Shown: positions 38,501 through 46,830 of the stretch, in pieces
How positions within the stretch are numbered: the first letter of the stretch is position 1
How the letters are laid out: every line of letters starts with the position of its first letter
DNA from: Riptortus pedestris
Lineage: Eukaryota; Arthropoda; Insecta; Hemiptera; Alydidae
Length of the DNA: 64,000 bases
Direction: 5' to 3'
Assembly (NCBI GenBank): GCA_019009955.1
Contig: CM032228.1
Span: 2,533,501-2,597,500, forward strand
The notes under the pieces: model-generated
Told to the model about the DNA's origin: nothing
What the model saw: only the letters and a program-made list of their open reading frames with translations
Database searches by the model: none
Translations under genes and position numbers: made by a program

Positions 38501-40690
38501 AGACAAGGGTGGTATTCTGTAGATAACCCATCTGTGTTGCTCTTAGTGGCTAATACTTTTCTTATGATCGTCTTTCCTTAGAATATATACAATAAATACT
38601 ATTAAAAATATCCAAACTGTTTCTATAATCAATGCTAACATTTTTAATTAATTATTTTTCAGGTTTCGCTCATAGTCCCTATCTCATTCGTTGTTATATG
38701 TATATTTTTGGTAGCTGTTCCTATATTTGAAAAACCTGCTGAAGTTAGTGCTGGCATAGTTATAACTTTGACTGGTCTTCCAGCTTATTACTTTGGTGTC
38801 GTTTGCCAAAATAAACCGCAGTGGTTTACAAGATTTTTCAGTAAGTCGAAATTTTATTTGTATATACTTATACTTTTCATTTTAAAAATAAATTTCAGGA
38901 AGGGACGATGAAGGAAATGGCAAAGAGGTTTATTTGAAAGCCAGTGAACGGGGTGCTGAATAAAGCACACACGTTCAATTCTCCAGCAAACAATCAAGAT
39001 ACATATGTAATGCTGTTCATCACTGAAATGACACCCATTATAGGCCCGTCATAAAGCTTATTAATTTTGTGGTTTTCCTTTATTAATGCCCATTATAAAC
39101 AATGCATCATATTCAAGTTGAGCATAACTCGTGTCTATTACTATATTAGTCTATATAAATTACATGACTGGGAGTGAGGATTTACATGCCTGAATATCTA
39201 TTAAGTCTGCCAATATCGAAATTACATAAAGCGTGTAAGAGGTGTGGGTTATAAGGCATAGATCACTAGCGTCAGTAAGCTGAAGGTAAAAATAGGAGCT
39301 GGCTTGATCCCCGCCAACGGAGAATATTAGTTCACGAGCTCGCTAACATAGTTTGCTCAGACTGCAGTGGTTATGGATGAGCGGCTCTAATGGTTACATA
39401 CGTCTGTCAGCCCCTCGGGATGACTAATGGTTATGACTCTTAGATCCCGCAGGCTGACTGTGAACCCAACCTCCGGGTATAATCAGGCCCGTCAGTCTAC
39501 TGGAACAACTTATTCCTCCTCCTCCTTGGATAACAGGGGTTTATCTCGAGTCGAATATTCACTGCATAAATATTTTATTACAAATACCTTGAGTCCCTCT
39601 CAGGAGCACCTAAAGATCTTAAAAAGGTCTATAATGCCAACTAAAAGAAGAGAAAAAAGTATAAATTCATATATATCCTGATTAACAAATCGGTTATGGT
39701 AAGGCAGCCTGCTCTCTTCATCCCAGGGAGAGGGCGATTTGATGACAACAATTTATGATTTCCTGATATTGGAATCTTAAAGGTCCACCTTAACACTTAG
39801 GCACTGAAGGTCAAGCAATTACCACAAAAGTTTATTGTGCCCAACTTGGGAGATGCAGCCCTAGCCATTCAATAGCTAGCTAGGGCTGGTGAAGAGGATG
39901 CAAGTTGTTTTGCATAAATACAACACTAGAGCCATACATCCTAGATTAACCACTGCAAAAATCAAGGAGTTGGAATACGATCTTGCTTCTCATCCACCAT
40001 ATAGTCCAAATCTTTTGCTGCCATGGCACACCTACTCTCTGATAGGCGTTGCTTATGGCTCTTAAGAGTTTTTTCCATCAAAAGATTCTTCGTGGGACCA
40101 AATAACATCAAAATTTGTGCCTAAAAGTTGCTTCAAATGATAGAAAATGATGGTTTGTTTTTCGAAGAGTAGGTTTCTGAAAATCCCCCCAAAAATGTTT
40201 AAAGAAACATATAAAATGCAGATGTTTGAGTCAGCCTGATAATATATTAAATTACAGTATAAATAATTATATACAGTATTTTAAAACTACAATTTGTTGA
40301 TTATAATATAATGTTCTTTATATAACTTAGCAGCATATTCTTAGTAATAATATTTTTGTGGTAAAGTATAGTAAATTGGAGGTCGTGTAAGTAATGCAAC
40401 ATTAAGATAACTTTTCAGAGAATTCCCAGAAAGTCACTAAATTGACTTTCAGAAACTCTGTTAATAGATTCCTGTATACATTTTGCATCTTTAACCATTT
40501 GAACTGTAAATAATGAGCATTAAAGAGTCAAAATGTCTTCACTTAACTTTAGTTTTAAGATTATTTATTCAGTTATTTCGATGTACATTACACAAAATAC
40601 TTGTTTCCAGATGGCCTAACACACGGAATGCAAAAGTTATTTATGTCAGCAAAAGAAGATAATCTCGATGAAAAGGATTTAAATTTATAA
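17158..40690 (+). CDS. SLC7-family L-type/y+L-type amino acid transporter light chain (12 exons)
   Basis: Plasma-membrane exchanger of amino acids, the light chain of a heteromeric transporter. Coding exons: 17158-17305, 19303-19398, 20630-20756, 22486-22727, 24004-24100, 24776-24820, 27436-27559, 28911-29014, 31586-31682, 33500-33649, 38663-38840, 40611-40690. They join in frame to 495 residues, the family's usual length, with 12 expected membrane helices. Seen in the product: GSGIF (48-52) in the unwound part of helix 1, CYAELG (85-90), Cys147 in FFPDCELP at the position of the conserved disulfide to an SLC3 heavy chain, and [16 protein letters not shown] (232-247) in helix 6. The N- and C-termini are hydrophilic, as expected for cytosolic ends. 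The sequence resembles arthropod LAT/y+LAT-type members more than xCT or b0,+AT. Substrate preference cannot be fixed from sequence. Introns are large because of repeats. Confidence 0.95.
17306..19302 (+). other. Transporter intron 1
   Basis: AT-rich, mostly unremarkable. Its right third (about 18768-19205) is a candidate TIR/foldback element described separately. No exon-like ORF seen. Confidence 0.6.
18768..19205. mobile_element. Candidate MITE with GGGGTAACTTTG ends
   Basis: Left end ACCGTCAACTGGGGTAACTT; right end, read in reverse, ACCGTAGAAACTTTGGCCCT. A matching internal pair (GGGGTAAC near 18970, GTTACCCC near 18992) makes it self-complementary. Borders and target duplication are not clear. 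Confidence 0.45.
19303..19398 (+). CDS. Transporter exon 2 (residues 50-81)
   Basis: Acceptor TTTTTATTGCAG, donor G|GTAAGT. Encodes [20 protein letters not shown] and the start of helix 2. Confidence 0.95.
19472..19685 (+). repeat. tRNA-derived SINE, family I
   Basis: Head GGTTAGCCATGCGAGTTAAT resembles an A box and GAGTTTGATTCCC a B box. The body includes CTTAGTCCCATCCTGGCTAG and GGTGGTAACCTGAAGATAAC and ends in an A-rich tail with GTTATTAAATAAT. It starts 70 bases after exon 2. At least five other copies lie in the window. Confidence 0.75.
19686..20629 (+). other. Remainder of transporter intron 2
   Basis: AT-rich with a GT microsatellite near 19846. A 74-codon minus-strand ORF (19830-20054) has no recognisable domain. 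No gene supported. Confidence 0.5.
20630..20756 (+). CDS. Transporter exon 3 (residues 82-124)
   Basis: Acceptor TTATTTCAG, donor GT|GTAAGA. Encodes [20 protein letters not shown] and helix 3 up to LWDAMLIFV. Confidence 0.95.
20757..22485 (+). other. Transporter intron 3
   Basis: AT-rich. A C-run lies near 21050. A short SINE-like piece (AACATAACCCGTCCAGATTA, about 21660) is visible. No exon candidates seen. Confidence 0.5.
22486..22727 (+). CDS. Transporter exon 4 (residues 124-204)
   Basis: Acceptor GTTTCAG, donor A|GTGAGT. Carries [20 protein letters not shown] and Cys147, the expected heavy-chain disulfide residue, then helices 4 and 5 ([37 protein letters not shown]). Confidence 0.95.
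22728..24003 (+). other. Transporter intron 4
   Basis: Contains a degraded forward family A copy at about 23205-23640. The rest is AT-rich without ORFs of note. Confidence 0.5.
23205..23640 (+). repeat. Degraded family A copy
   Basis: Recognised by ATTTCTTCAAATGTCCATTG, a diverged GTTACCACTGAAGCAGTC block (elsewhere GTTACCGCTCTAGCGGTC), GATCAAGTTTTT, and the GAAATCGGACCAGG plus G-run. Confidence 0.6.
24004..24100 (+). CDS. Transporter exon 5 (residues 205-237)
   Basis: Acceptor TTTTTCAG, donor TG|GTAAGT splitting a Trp codon. Encodes an extracellular loop with two N-x-S/T sites (NNSF and NYS) and [15 protein letters not shown] of helix 6. Confidence 0.95.
24365..24620 (-). pseudogene. mariner transposase fragment (N-terminal region)
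   Basis: Reverse-strand translation gives [20 protein letters not shown] and [17 protein letters not shown], the HTH-linker region typical of mariner transposases (W-F-x-x-F-x-x-G). Only this part survives. It lies in transporter intron 5. Confidence 0.65.
24776..24820 (+). CDS. Transporter exon 6 (residues 237-251), 45-bp micro-exon
   Basis: Only 45 bp. Acceptor GTGTTTCAG, donor GT|GTGAGT. Encodes [15 protein letters not shown], a highly conserved family segment. Confidence 0.95.
24821..27435 (+). other. Transporter intron 6
   Basis: 2.6 kb, AT-rich. A G-run near 26285 and a C-run near 26708. The block 25395-25870 has more even composition and may be an old retroelement piece, but I could not identify it. 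Confidence 0.45.
27436..27559 (+). CDS. Transporter exon 7 (residues 252-293)
   Basis: Acceptor TTCATTTTCAG. Encodes [20 protein letters not shown] and the following loop to NAIAV. The donor is G|GTCAGT, weaker than the other donors of this gene, but it is the only choice that keeps the frame into exon 8 (TFGDAVMG). Confidence 0.92.
27650..27735 (+). repeat. Family A left-end fragment
   Basis: GACGCGATTTTTGAAAAATT followed by TCAAATGTCCATCGATCCTA, in transporter intron 7. Confidence 0.6.
28170..28838 (-). repeat. Family A copy, near-complete, reverse
   Basis: Starts GTTCATCACGCAGGAGCTGC, then the CCCACGTG junction, the C-run, CTAGAGTGGTAACAGGCAAG, a (TA)n tract (about 28661-28707), and a diverged palindromic end (TTTCACTTAAGGGAAATCGA). 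Its end lies about 70 bases before transporter exon 8. Confidence 0.75.
28911..29014 (+). CDS. Transporter exon 8 (residues 294-328)
   Basis: Acceptor TGTATTTTAG, donor AG|GTAACA. Encodes helix 8: [20 protein letters not shown] then [15 protein letters not shown]. Confidence 0.95.
29507..29572. repeat. (CA)n(TA)n microsatellite
   Basis: About 21 CA repeats followed by about 11 TA repeats, then GATA-like repeats, just before a Helitron-like end at 29601. Confidence 0.95.
29601..30030 (-). mobile_element. Helitron-like non-autonomous element, reverse
   Basis: Read on the minus strand the element ends ACCCAGGTACCCCCCTTAGC then TAG, followed by T. That is a short GC-rich stem-loop close to a CTAG|T terminus, as in Helitrons. 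The body shares blocks (CACTCCTGTCCGTC, ATTTGCC, CAAGCAGACA) with the copies at 30052, 47795 and 58767. Confidence 0.6.
30052..31010 (+). mobile_element. Helitron-like element, forward, with internal tandem units
   Basis: Begins AAAATTGTAACCTCTGTACA and shares the TTTCACGATAACTTTTCGTT block with 58767 onward. The body contains three tandem units of about 265-270 bp, marked by ACCGAA at 30191, 30455 and 30726. Each unit has a GGAGTGGGGGTTATAAG-type block and an AGATATACACTA-type block. It lies head-to-head with the reverse copy at 29601-30030, with (TA)n between. The typical 3' hairpin end was not found here. Confidence 0.6.
31063..31230 (+). repeat. Family A left-end fragment with rejoined end
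   Basis: TTTTAGCAGATTTCCCTTTA through GATGACGAAAATGAGGTCC and a short TA tract, then directly TTAAGGGAAATCTGTTAAAA. This is a copy with nearly its whole middle deleted. Confidence 0.7.
31586..31682 (+). CDS. Transporter exon 9 (residues 328-360)
   Basis: Acceptor TTTATTTTCCAG, donor CTT|GTAAGT. Encodes [20 protein letters not shown] and [12 protein letters not shown], a conserved cytosolic loop. The longer open frame to its left is intron read-through. Confidence 0.95.
31801..32150 (-). pseudogene. mariner transposase fragment (C-terminal) with 3' end
   Basis: The minus strand encodes [20 protein letters not shown] followed by [13 protein letters not shown], matching the mariner region around the third catalytic Asp ([11 protein letters not shown]). 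The left border GGGTGTTTGTAATTTGTGTG is likely the terminal inverted repeat. It lies in transporter intron 9, 120 bases after exon 9. Confidence 0.75.
32315..33345 (+). pseudogene. mariner transposase relic, near full length
   Basis: Broken frames give [37 protein letters not shown], and near 33000-33160 a decayed [16 protein letters not shown] block and a DYHLFRS-like block. Several stops and frameshifts are present. The 3' part (TTTTTGTAAAATAAATCCTC, about 33298) mirrors the end of the reverse fragment at 31801, so two mariners of one family sit head-to-head in transporter intron 9. Confidence 0.75.
33500..33649 (+). CDS. Transporter exon 10 (residues 361-410)
   Basis: Acceptor TGTTTTTTAG, donor AAG|GTAAGA. 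Encodes helices 9 and 10 and the cytosolic motif [15 protein letters not shown]. Confidence 0.95.
33721..33950 (-). repeat. tRNA-derived SINE, family I, near-complete
   Basis: Reading on the minus strand: GGGGCTCGGGTTAGCCATGT, a tRNA-like A box, then GAGTTCCGATTCTCGCC as B box. The body follows, with CAGCCAGGCTAGAAAAGGGT on the same strand, and an end at GTTAATAAATAAATAA. It is the best-preserved head of the family in this window. Confidence 0.78.
34010..34112 (+). repeat. Family A left-end fragment
   Basis: CCCTTAAGGGAAATCAGCTA, then AATGTCCATCGATCCCAGGA and ATGACGGAAATGAGGTCG. Truncated on both sides. Confidence 0.65.
34726..35428. mobile_element. Foldback element: two long inverted arms around tandem repeats
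   Basis: Arms 34726-34967 and 35170-35428 are inverted copies over about 235 bp with only a handful of differences: a 14-base segment present only in the right arm near its outer end, a 4-base indel, and a few substitutions. Outer ends read ATACTATTGTCATACC and its reverse. The centre and inner arms hold a roughly 75-80 bp tandem motif with GACAGATCT, GGTAAGTAAACAGATCT and ACAATTTACCTGAACA. No ORF of substance. It is located in transporter intron 10, so it would be transcribed as a long hairpin. Confidence 0.85.
35430..36227 (+). repeat. Degraded family A copies, forward
   Basis: GTGTAAAACTAAAGATCAAA, GGCTGAAATTGGATCAG, AAAATATCTGTTATTATGAG and AATATTACCAAGCTATTTGC appear, partly twice (about 35500 and 35910-36100). 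The end is typical: TAGTTTACGCAGCCCCTGCG then TGACGGACG. Confidence 0.65.
36430..37005 (-). repeat. Family A copy, reverse, partly degraded
   Basis: GGAGTGGGCGTTTACTGAAG, TCTCCGTTAATATTCAATAT, the C-run, GCTAGAGCGGTTACAGACGT, then GT/GA repeats instead of (TA)n, and the palindromic end CCCTTAAGAGAAATCTGC. Confidence 0.7.
37006..38410 (+). other. Rest of transporter intron 10
   Basis: AT-rich. The stretch 37920-38350 has two copies of a TTGTGATTT...GTTAAAGTAATAAAAACAT block about 365 bp apart (37925 and 38294), enclosing more mixed sequence with broken frames. No gene identified. Confidence 0.45.
38411..38575 (+). repeat. tRNA-derived SINE, family I, 5'-truncated
   Basis: Begins at the B-box region (CATGGGTTCGATTCTCACAT), then TTCTTAGTCCCACCCTGGCT and GATAACCCATCTG. 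It lies 90 bases before exon 11. Confidence 0.7.
38663..38840 (+). CDS. Transporter exon 11 (residues 411-470)
   Basis: Acceptor AATTATTTTTCAG, donor A|GTAAGT. Encodes the last two helices ([36 protein letters not shown]) and [11 protein letters not shown]. Confidence 0.95.
38899..38963 (+). CDS. Possible alternative last exon of the transporter
   Basis: A TTTCAG acceptor at 38893-38898 lies only 58 bases after the exon 11 donor. Splicing here keeps the frame and adds the hydrophilic tail [20 protein letters not shown], then E and stop TAA (38961-38963), for a 490-residue isoform. The distal exon at 40611 looks more like the usual family tail, so this would be a variant isoform or a fortuitous site. 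Confidence 0.5.
39241..39630 (+). repeat. tRNA-derived SINE, family II
   Basis: Head with GGCATAGATCACTAGCGTCA, then GGAGCTGGCTTGATCCCCGC (B-box-like) and CAACGGAGAATATTAGTTCA. The body is shared with 53957-54270, including CTCCTTGGATAACAGGGG and GAGTCCCTCTC. The 84-codon ORF here is incidental. Confidence 0.6.
39880..40175 (+). pseudogene. mariner transposase relic (catalytic C-terminal part)
   Basis: Frame near 39919-40020 gives [20 protein letters not shown] then SPNL, the mariner block preceding the third catalytic residue. The following DYHLF region is broken by a stop. It lies in the last transporter intron. Confidence 0.7.
40611..40690 (+). CDS. Transporter exon 12 (residues 470-495) with stop
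   Basis: Acceptor ACTTGTTTCCAG. Encodes [20 protein letters not shown], then EKDLNL and TAA (40688-40690). It is reached over a 1.77-kb intron. The MQKLF motif after the last helix resembles the C-terminus of related insect transporters. Confidence 0.88.
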
Positions 40691-42195
40691 CAGACTGGGC
40701 ACCTTTTTTACACAGTGTATTTACATTTTAAAAAGAATCATTTGTTTCTGGTAATTTTTGGTTGTGGTGACGGGACAAAAGGTATACCTCCGATCACCCA
40801 AATGAAAAATCAGAGTAATTCAAAGGCTTTCATTAGTATAGAGTTCATTATTTTACTTGTAAATGTGTAAATTTATTTTATTTATGTTAAAAATTGTGGT
40901 GTGAATATTATTTATTTTTTTAGTTTTATTTTCATGTATATAGATTACAATTTTTTATTATTATTTTTTAAATTACATTTTAATATTATTGATGCTGAAA
41001 GCAATATTCCTGAAAAGACATTTTGCTGAATCTACATATTTCATTGTAAAAATGTGTTGGAGGAGTGAAGCAAAATTAGAAGAAATTCAACATTTAATCG
41101 AAATGTTTTTATTTAAAAGTAAATTAAATTGTATTAAGAAATTGTATGTCTAGAGTAAACAAATTATAATTTCTTACAAATATTAAGAAGTATTTAAAAA
41201 AAAAAAAAAAAAATGACTCGCCACCAAATTGCAATTTTTATTAATTGACAAAACTTTATCTAATTTTACTTAAACCTTTTTCAATGAAATGAAATTTCAT
41301 AACAGTAGTCCATAATTGACATATTTACTGAAGGAAATGTTCCGAAAACATTTCTAGGTTTTCATATCGAATAAATCCATGGATGATAAACATTAACTTT
41401 GGCAACAGAAAAGCTTTGAACTTTTACATTCGTAATTTTTGATATAATGTTAGTTCTTTTCATACAATAATTTGTAATTATGAGCTGCATAACAGATTTC
41501 TCAAGCCCTTAATCTTAACTCCAGAGTGGTCTAGTCTACCTTGGTAGAGCCGCTAAAAATAAATGTCTTACATCATTTTTTTGTTGCTATTTATGGAATT
41601 ATCGTAATCAATATTTACTGTACGTCCGTTAATCAACAAAGTAGATAAATACACATATTATATAACACTATTTTAAAATGAAAATATAAATAAACATTTA
41701 TATTAAGTTTGAGGAAAAAATCGATCAGATTTTCGGTCTCGATTATTTTTTCCACCTATAACCATAATTCAAAAATATTATACTAAAAATCAAAAAGTAT
41801 TGTAAGTATATCAGTAACTAGAGCTAGTTAATTATATTTTGTATGTTGCTTTAACATATGAAAAGTTACGGGGAATAATATGACTTGTGGCTGGCAAAAG
41901 TTAGCCAGACCTCATGAGAGGATAAATTCTATTTGGGAATAACTGCGGAATGAGGTAACCCTCTGCTCATTGTGTGTCGCTCAAATGAAAAAATAATCAT
42001 CTTCTATCTGCTTCGTAGCTTGTCTACACTTCATCGGTTCTTCATTTTGTACGGCGTCGTGGAGAAGGTTACGGAAAACCATTCCATACTCACCCTTCCC
42101 TTGTTTGTTCCTCAGGAGCATGCATATCCTATGCTCACACCAACAACAGGACGTTCCTATGCTAAAATTCTCTTTGGTCATTTTTCAAAATTCAT

Positions 42196-42231
<36 letters not shown>

Positions 42232-44600
42232 ATCTACAAATAGCAGCACTTGCTGGCTAAGTAAACACAAAAAGTGGTTTCATATTTTTCTAGAGTAATT
42301 GAACATTTTTTCTAGCTTAAATTTTCTGAAGACTTTAATTCAGACTGAATTATTTCTATTATTATTTTTGTAGACAGAAAGAAAATAATAAACCTATTAC
42401 TTAAGAAAATTAAAACACCATTTTATTGAACTCATTTGAAAATAAACAAACCTTGATATATGCAATAGAAATGTAAAAATAATAATAAATAAATAAAACA
42501 AAACCATTTGGTTTTACAGTGGTGGTTTTAACTAACCAACTTTGATGTGTCAATTCTAATTTCAAGTTATCAACTCTTACATCCATAGTTTATAGCATAA
42601 AAGGCTGACTAAATACGGGTTCGAATTCCTTCTTTCAGGAAAATGGCCAGGATTTTACTCACAGCTGTATTAATAAAATTTATAAGTGTCAATTTACTTT
42701 ATATATTGTAATTTGATTTTGCAATTTGGTGGCTTAGATTTATCCTCTCTTTAAATGAGGAAGAATTTCTGTTTGTTTTGTTTTCCTTTCTAAAACTGCC
42801 TGTGATTGTAAATCTTCTCAGAATTTAGGTTATTGAATTAATATTGTAGTTTAATTATTTATAGGGGGGGGGCAGATTTGAAAAAAAAATATTTATGTCA
42901 TTAGTTTCTATATTATAAAGTGTATCTTCCACAAGTCTCCCTAGACTGAGAGCAGGTATTACTTCTAAAAATTATAAAGTAATTCTAAATTTATATGTCA
43001 TTATATTTCTAGAAATTCTTAGTAAGATCTTTTTAGTTTTTGTTTTTTTCATTATATTAATCTAGGCAATTTGTGCTGAGCTTTAGCTGGTTCCTTTTGG
43101 TAGATTTACCCTCTACATGGAGAACATTCTATGTATGAGTACTAATGTATGCATCAGTTGCAGAAATAAGGGGGGGGGCGAGGAGGGGAACAATGGAATA
43201 TACCTCTATTTCTCTCACAAACTTTTATATTATATCTGTGGTTGGAAAAATAAACGAGCTTTGGTTAGAAATTAATGTCTCCAAGTAGAATTTGACTACC
43301 CGCCTAAAAACTAGGATTTGTCTTTTCAACACAATCTGAAAGAAAAATGTTCATAATTTGAGTCGACAGCAAATATAGAAAATCACATTTTTTTTTTTAC
43401 TTTAGTCGTCGATGCTCCCCGCTCTTAAGATTATGTAATAAAATTGTTGCATTTAAACATTTCTGACCAATTTCCATCCTATTAAGCTTTTCATTTTTCG
43501 ATTAAATTTTATTTTTGATGAAAAATACTATTGTTGGGCAGTAAGTCGGTTTGTACCGTGAATCAGGCTCGTTGAATGCTGCCAGATCTCTCCATCGAGT
43601 ACGGAATATCGAACAAAAGACTGAGACCATACCTACTAGTAATAATTAATAGCGAATATTCAGACTAGCACTTTTGATAAACACCTAAAAACACTTATCA
43701 AATGAGTGAACCAATTTTTTTCATAGTCTTATTCGGATCCATGGTTTGACTGGAGCTGAAATGATCAGAGCATTTGTGTTATACTGGTTAAAGTGTAAAG
43801 CCATTGATAGTCGATCTGAAGTACATATTGGTGAATCCAATCGAAATGAATAAAGTTGTACATTTAGCACTGAATAAAACCTCGGTCCTTTTTTCATTTA
43901 GTCACCTTTGATCTGATTTTATGGCTCTTTCTAAATAAACATCAAAATTGGCAGTATAAATGAGCCTTTAGTCATTTTCTCAACTCCTATATAAAAGCTC
44001 ATTTCTGGATGTACGTAATTTTTAATTAGCTACCTAAATACATTTTGATATTAGTATTAGCCGAGTGGCTGTCACTGCATTTAATCTTCCATTTTTTTTT
44101 TCTTTATTTAGGGCCATTTTTATTCCTCGTAGAGTTCTGTGTGGTTTGAATTCGCTCTCTCAAATGAATTATGAGAATAATGAAACTGTTATTTTTTATA
44201 TCTTAGTCGACATATCCCTAAGATTAAGATCTTATCCAAATTTTGTGTTCTAATATATATTCTGGGGGCCTCAATTAATTTCCCTGGAATCATATTTGTA
44301 TTCCTATTAATTTTTATTTTATTGGTTTTTGGTGTTTATTTCTCAAAAGATTTAACTTTGAATCTTCAAAAATGATCTTGAATGTGTGTATATTTTGGTT
44401 TATTTAATTTTAACCATTTTCAATTATAAAAGTGATATTTTTGATTAAAAGTAATAACCAATGTGCTCCAATTCCCGAACTTTTGTCACCACTCCTTGAA
44501 AAACCATTGAAGTGGTAGGGCTATTATATTCTAATAACATTTCCAAAGAGTTTGGATGTAAGTTCTTTTCAAAGAAATACTGCTTTAGTGAAGGAGAGAT
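40691..44600. other. Gene-poor AT-rich region after the transporter
   Basis: The transporter 3' UTR lies in its first part. An A18-type run sits near 41190 and a (GT)n(TA)n microsatellite at about 42198-42231. Short ORFs at 41972-42232 and 44065-44253 have no recognisable domain. No further gene is supported. Confidence 0.5.
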
Positions 44601-44607
44601 GTTTGCA

Positions 44608-44720
44608 AGTTATAAAAGTATGATGATTTTCAAGTATTTTAGAGATAGAGAGAGAGAATAGTATACATTTGTTAACTTATTTTGAATACTATTATTAAGG
44701 ACATATTTAGATTTAATTTA
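44608..44720 (+). repeat. Copy 1 of a ~115-bp dispersed repeat
   Basis: Starts AGTTATAAAAGTATGATGAT, contains a GA-rich run (GATAGAGAGAGAGAATAG), and ends GATTTAATTTA. Nearly identical to 46650-46761. Confidence 0.85.
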
Positions 44721-44726
44721 CCTGGC

Positions 44727-45427
44727 CGAGTGTTCAAAAAGTTCTTCGATTTCAAATCGATCACTAGATGAGAACTCAATTCCTATTTGAAAACACCTAC
44801 TTGGTGGAGTTGATGTCGGTGACCAATTTCTTCAGTTGGAATCCCCTAGCAGCCGCTGGTCCTTTTCCTACCCACGTCTGTCTGGCTCAGTCAGTTTTGT
44901 AATTCTCTGCCTATCGTTATGCAATGCCTTCTTTCCCGCTTCAATTCTTACAATCTTCCCTTAGCTTGGCAAGCAGCTTCCTTAATACCCCTGACTTGCT
45001 TTATTCCTCTACCTGTTATTATTTTCGTAGATCTTTCTCAGGACTTTTGGAGTTAAGCAAAAGTTATTTATTTTAACACAACTGTATTCAGTCATCTCCT
45101 ATTGCTATCCTGCTAATTTCCCGGCAGCTCACCAATGCCTCTCTTCAGCAATTTAAATTCAATGATTTAATTTATATGATAGGGCCTTGCTTTTAGTGGT
45201 TAATACCTGTCTTTTTTTTTTATGCAGATTTTAAAATTTGGAATATCATTCCCTCTGAGTGATGAAACAACTCTCATTTTTGTACAGTTATTTGAAGGTC
45301 GCTAATAAGTAATACAGGAAATAATTGTGCAGGTAATATATGTCGAGAGGATCAAACTACAATATTGTATTTGAAAAGTATAAAAAGATTCGATCACTCT
45401 AGTGTCATGGAACTTTTTGAATACTCG
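44727..45427. mobile_element. Candidate TIR element, about 700 bp
   Basis: Left end CGAGTGTTCAAAAAGTTCTT; right end, reversed, CGAGTATTCAAAAAGTTCCA. That is an 18-bp inverted repeat with one change, followed inside by another imperfect match (GATCACTAGA/TCTAGTG). The interior has no recognisable transposase. The target duplication is not clear. Confidence 0.6.
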
Positions 45428-46334
45428 TAAATGTATTTGGACCAATGTTCATGCACCAACAAACTGCTTTCAGTGTTATTTATTTTTCCTTTCACAATTT
45501 AGTGCATAAGGACAATAAGATTAATTAAATGGCTTGTAAATTTTATAGTTATATCTTTTCTAGCCACATCATCAATATTTTAAAAATGTGGATTTAGTAT
45601 TTTATTTATTTATAGGAATTAGATATTTTATTTATTTAAAATTTAAATGATTGTGTGATCTCAGATTTAATTTTATAATTTACCCATGTTATATGTTCGA
45701 ACGTTTTTCGTTCAAGTTGCAAATATTTTTTTCTTAATAATACTAAGAATATTAATTTCATAGGCCATCCTCCATTTTTATATTTATTTTATAAAGTATA
45801 AATTTAATTCTATACTATTACTTTCCACTTAGTTCTCCAGTATAGCTTTTTGTTTCAAGTTATTTCATAATGATTTTGAATTTAGTTTTGCTCTGTAAAA
45901 AGCTACTTTTTTATTTTAATCAGTTTTGTCATTTTAAATCAAAGCTTTCTATCTGGTTAATTTGTTATTTAAAATAGAATAAATGCTTTAATAAAAGTTT
46001 CTATTTCTTCCATAATTCCTCCTCCATCCGACATTGGAACCGACTTGTCATTCATCACACAATCTACATCATTGAGAGAGAATAATGCCGTGTAGAGGCT
46101 CCAAGATCTACAAACATTTCCAACTTGCTTGGATGACTCATCGATGATCTCATCTCATATTCTATTGTTTAGTTCTCTCAGGAGAAGAAGCTTTATGTAG
46201 ACAGGACTAGAAATATAAGATGAATAAGAGGTGTTTAGTGATATATCACTGTTGAGCCGTCTTAAAGGAAAACGTATGAACAGATGTTGAAAATAAAGGG
46301 TTACTTTTGTGAGTTCCATTGTACTCGATTGCAT
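45428..46334. other. AT-rich, no gene seen
   Basis: Runs of T and A with many stops in all frames. Nothing identified. Confidence 0.55.
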
Positions 46335-46830
46335 CAGCTCTATATATAAGCGTTTCATGCAAGACTATAGATCAAGTTTGTTAACGTACAAAATTGAACC
46401 CCGGGAAGGGGTGAAATTTTGAAAATTCAAAATATCTCCCTTATTAAAGGTTGTATTGAAAAAATTGTATAGAGGCAATCTTGTAAATGCAATTGTCTAT
46501 AAAAGTTGTTAAATAGATGTTTTCTCTTACACTGATAGTAACCGAGATTTTTGCTTTTTTTTAGTTTTCGGCCTTCAGGAAACCAGTAACCAATTATCTG
46601 CTGGACCTATTTTCAACATCACTATTAGTAGCAATTATTGTTCAACCGAGTTATAAAAGTATGATGATTTTCAAGTATTTTAGAGATAGAGAGAGAATAG
46701 TATACATTTGTTAACTTATTTTGAATACTATTAGTAAGGGTATATTTAGATTTAATTTATCACAATAGCAATTAGCTGTTATAACATGAATCTCTTCATT
46801 CTAAGCTTTAATATCAAATATCCTTTTACA
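46335..46830 (+). repeat. Family A fragment interrupted by a small insertion
   Basis: GCGTTTCATGCAAGACTATA, AGATCAAGTTTGTTAACG, AAAATTCAAAATATCTCCCT and TTTTCGGCCTTCAGGAAACC. It is then split at 46638-46765 and resumes with the AGCTGTTATAACATGAATCT block. Confidence 0.65.
46638..46765 (+). mobile_element. 128-bp insertion flanked by a 9-bp direct repeat (copy 2 of dispersed repeat)
   Basis: TAGCAATTA occurs at 46629-46637 and again at 46766-46774, directly flanking the insert. The insert begins TTGTTC and ends CACAA. Apart from its first dozen and last few bases it matches 44608-44720. The target length (8-9 bp) fits a hAT-type or similar DNA element, though no long TIR is seen. Confidence 0.7.

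Noticed and set aside
41972..42232. Overlapping ORFs on both strands
   Set aside because: The minus-strand peptide looks mildly protein-like but matches no domain I know, and it has no splice or start context.
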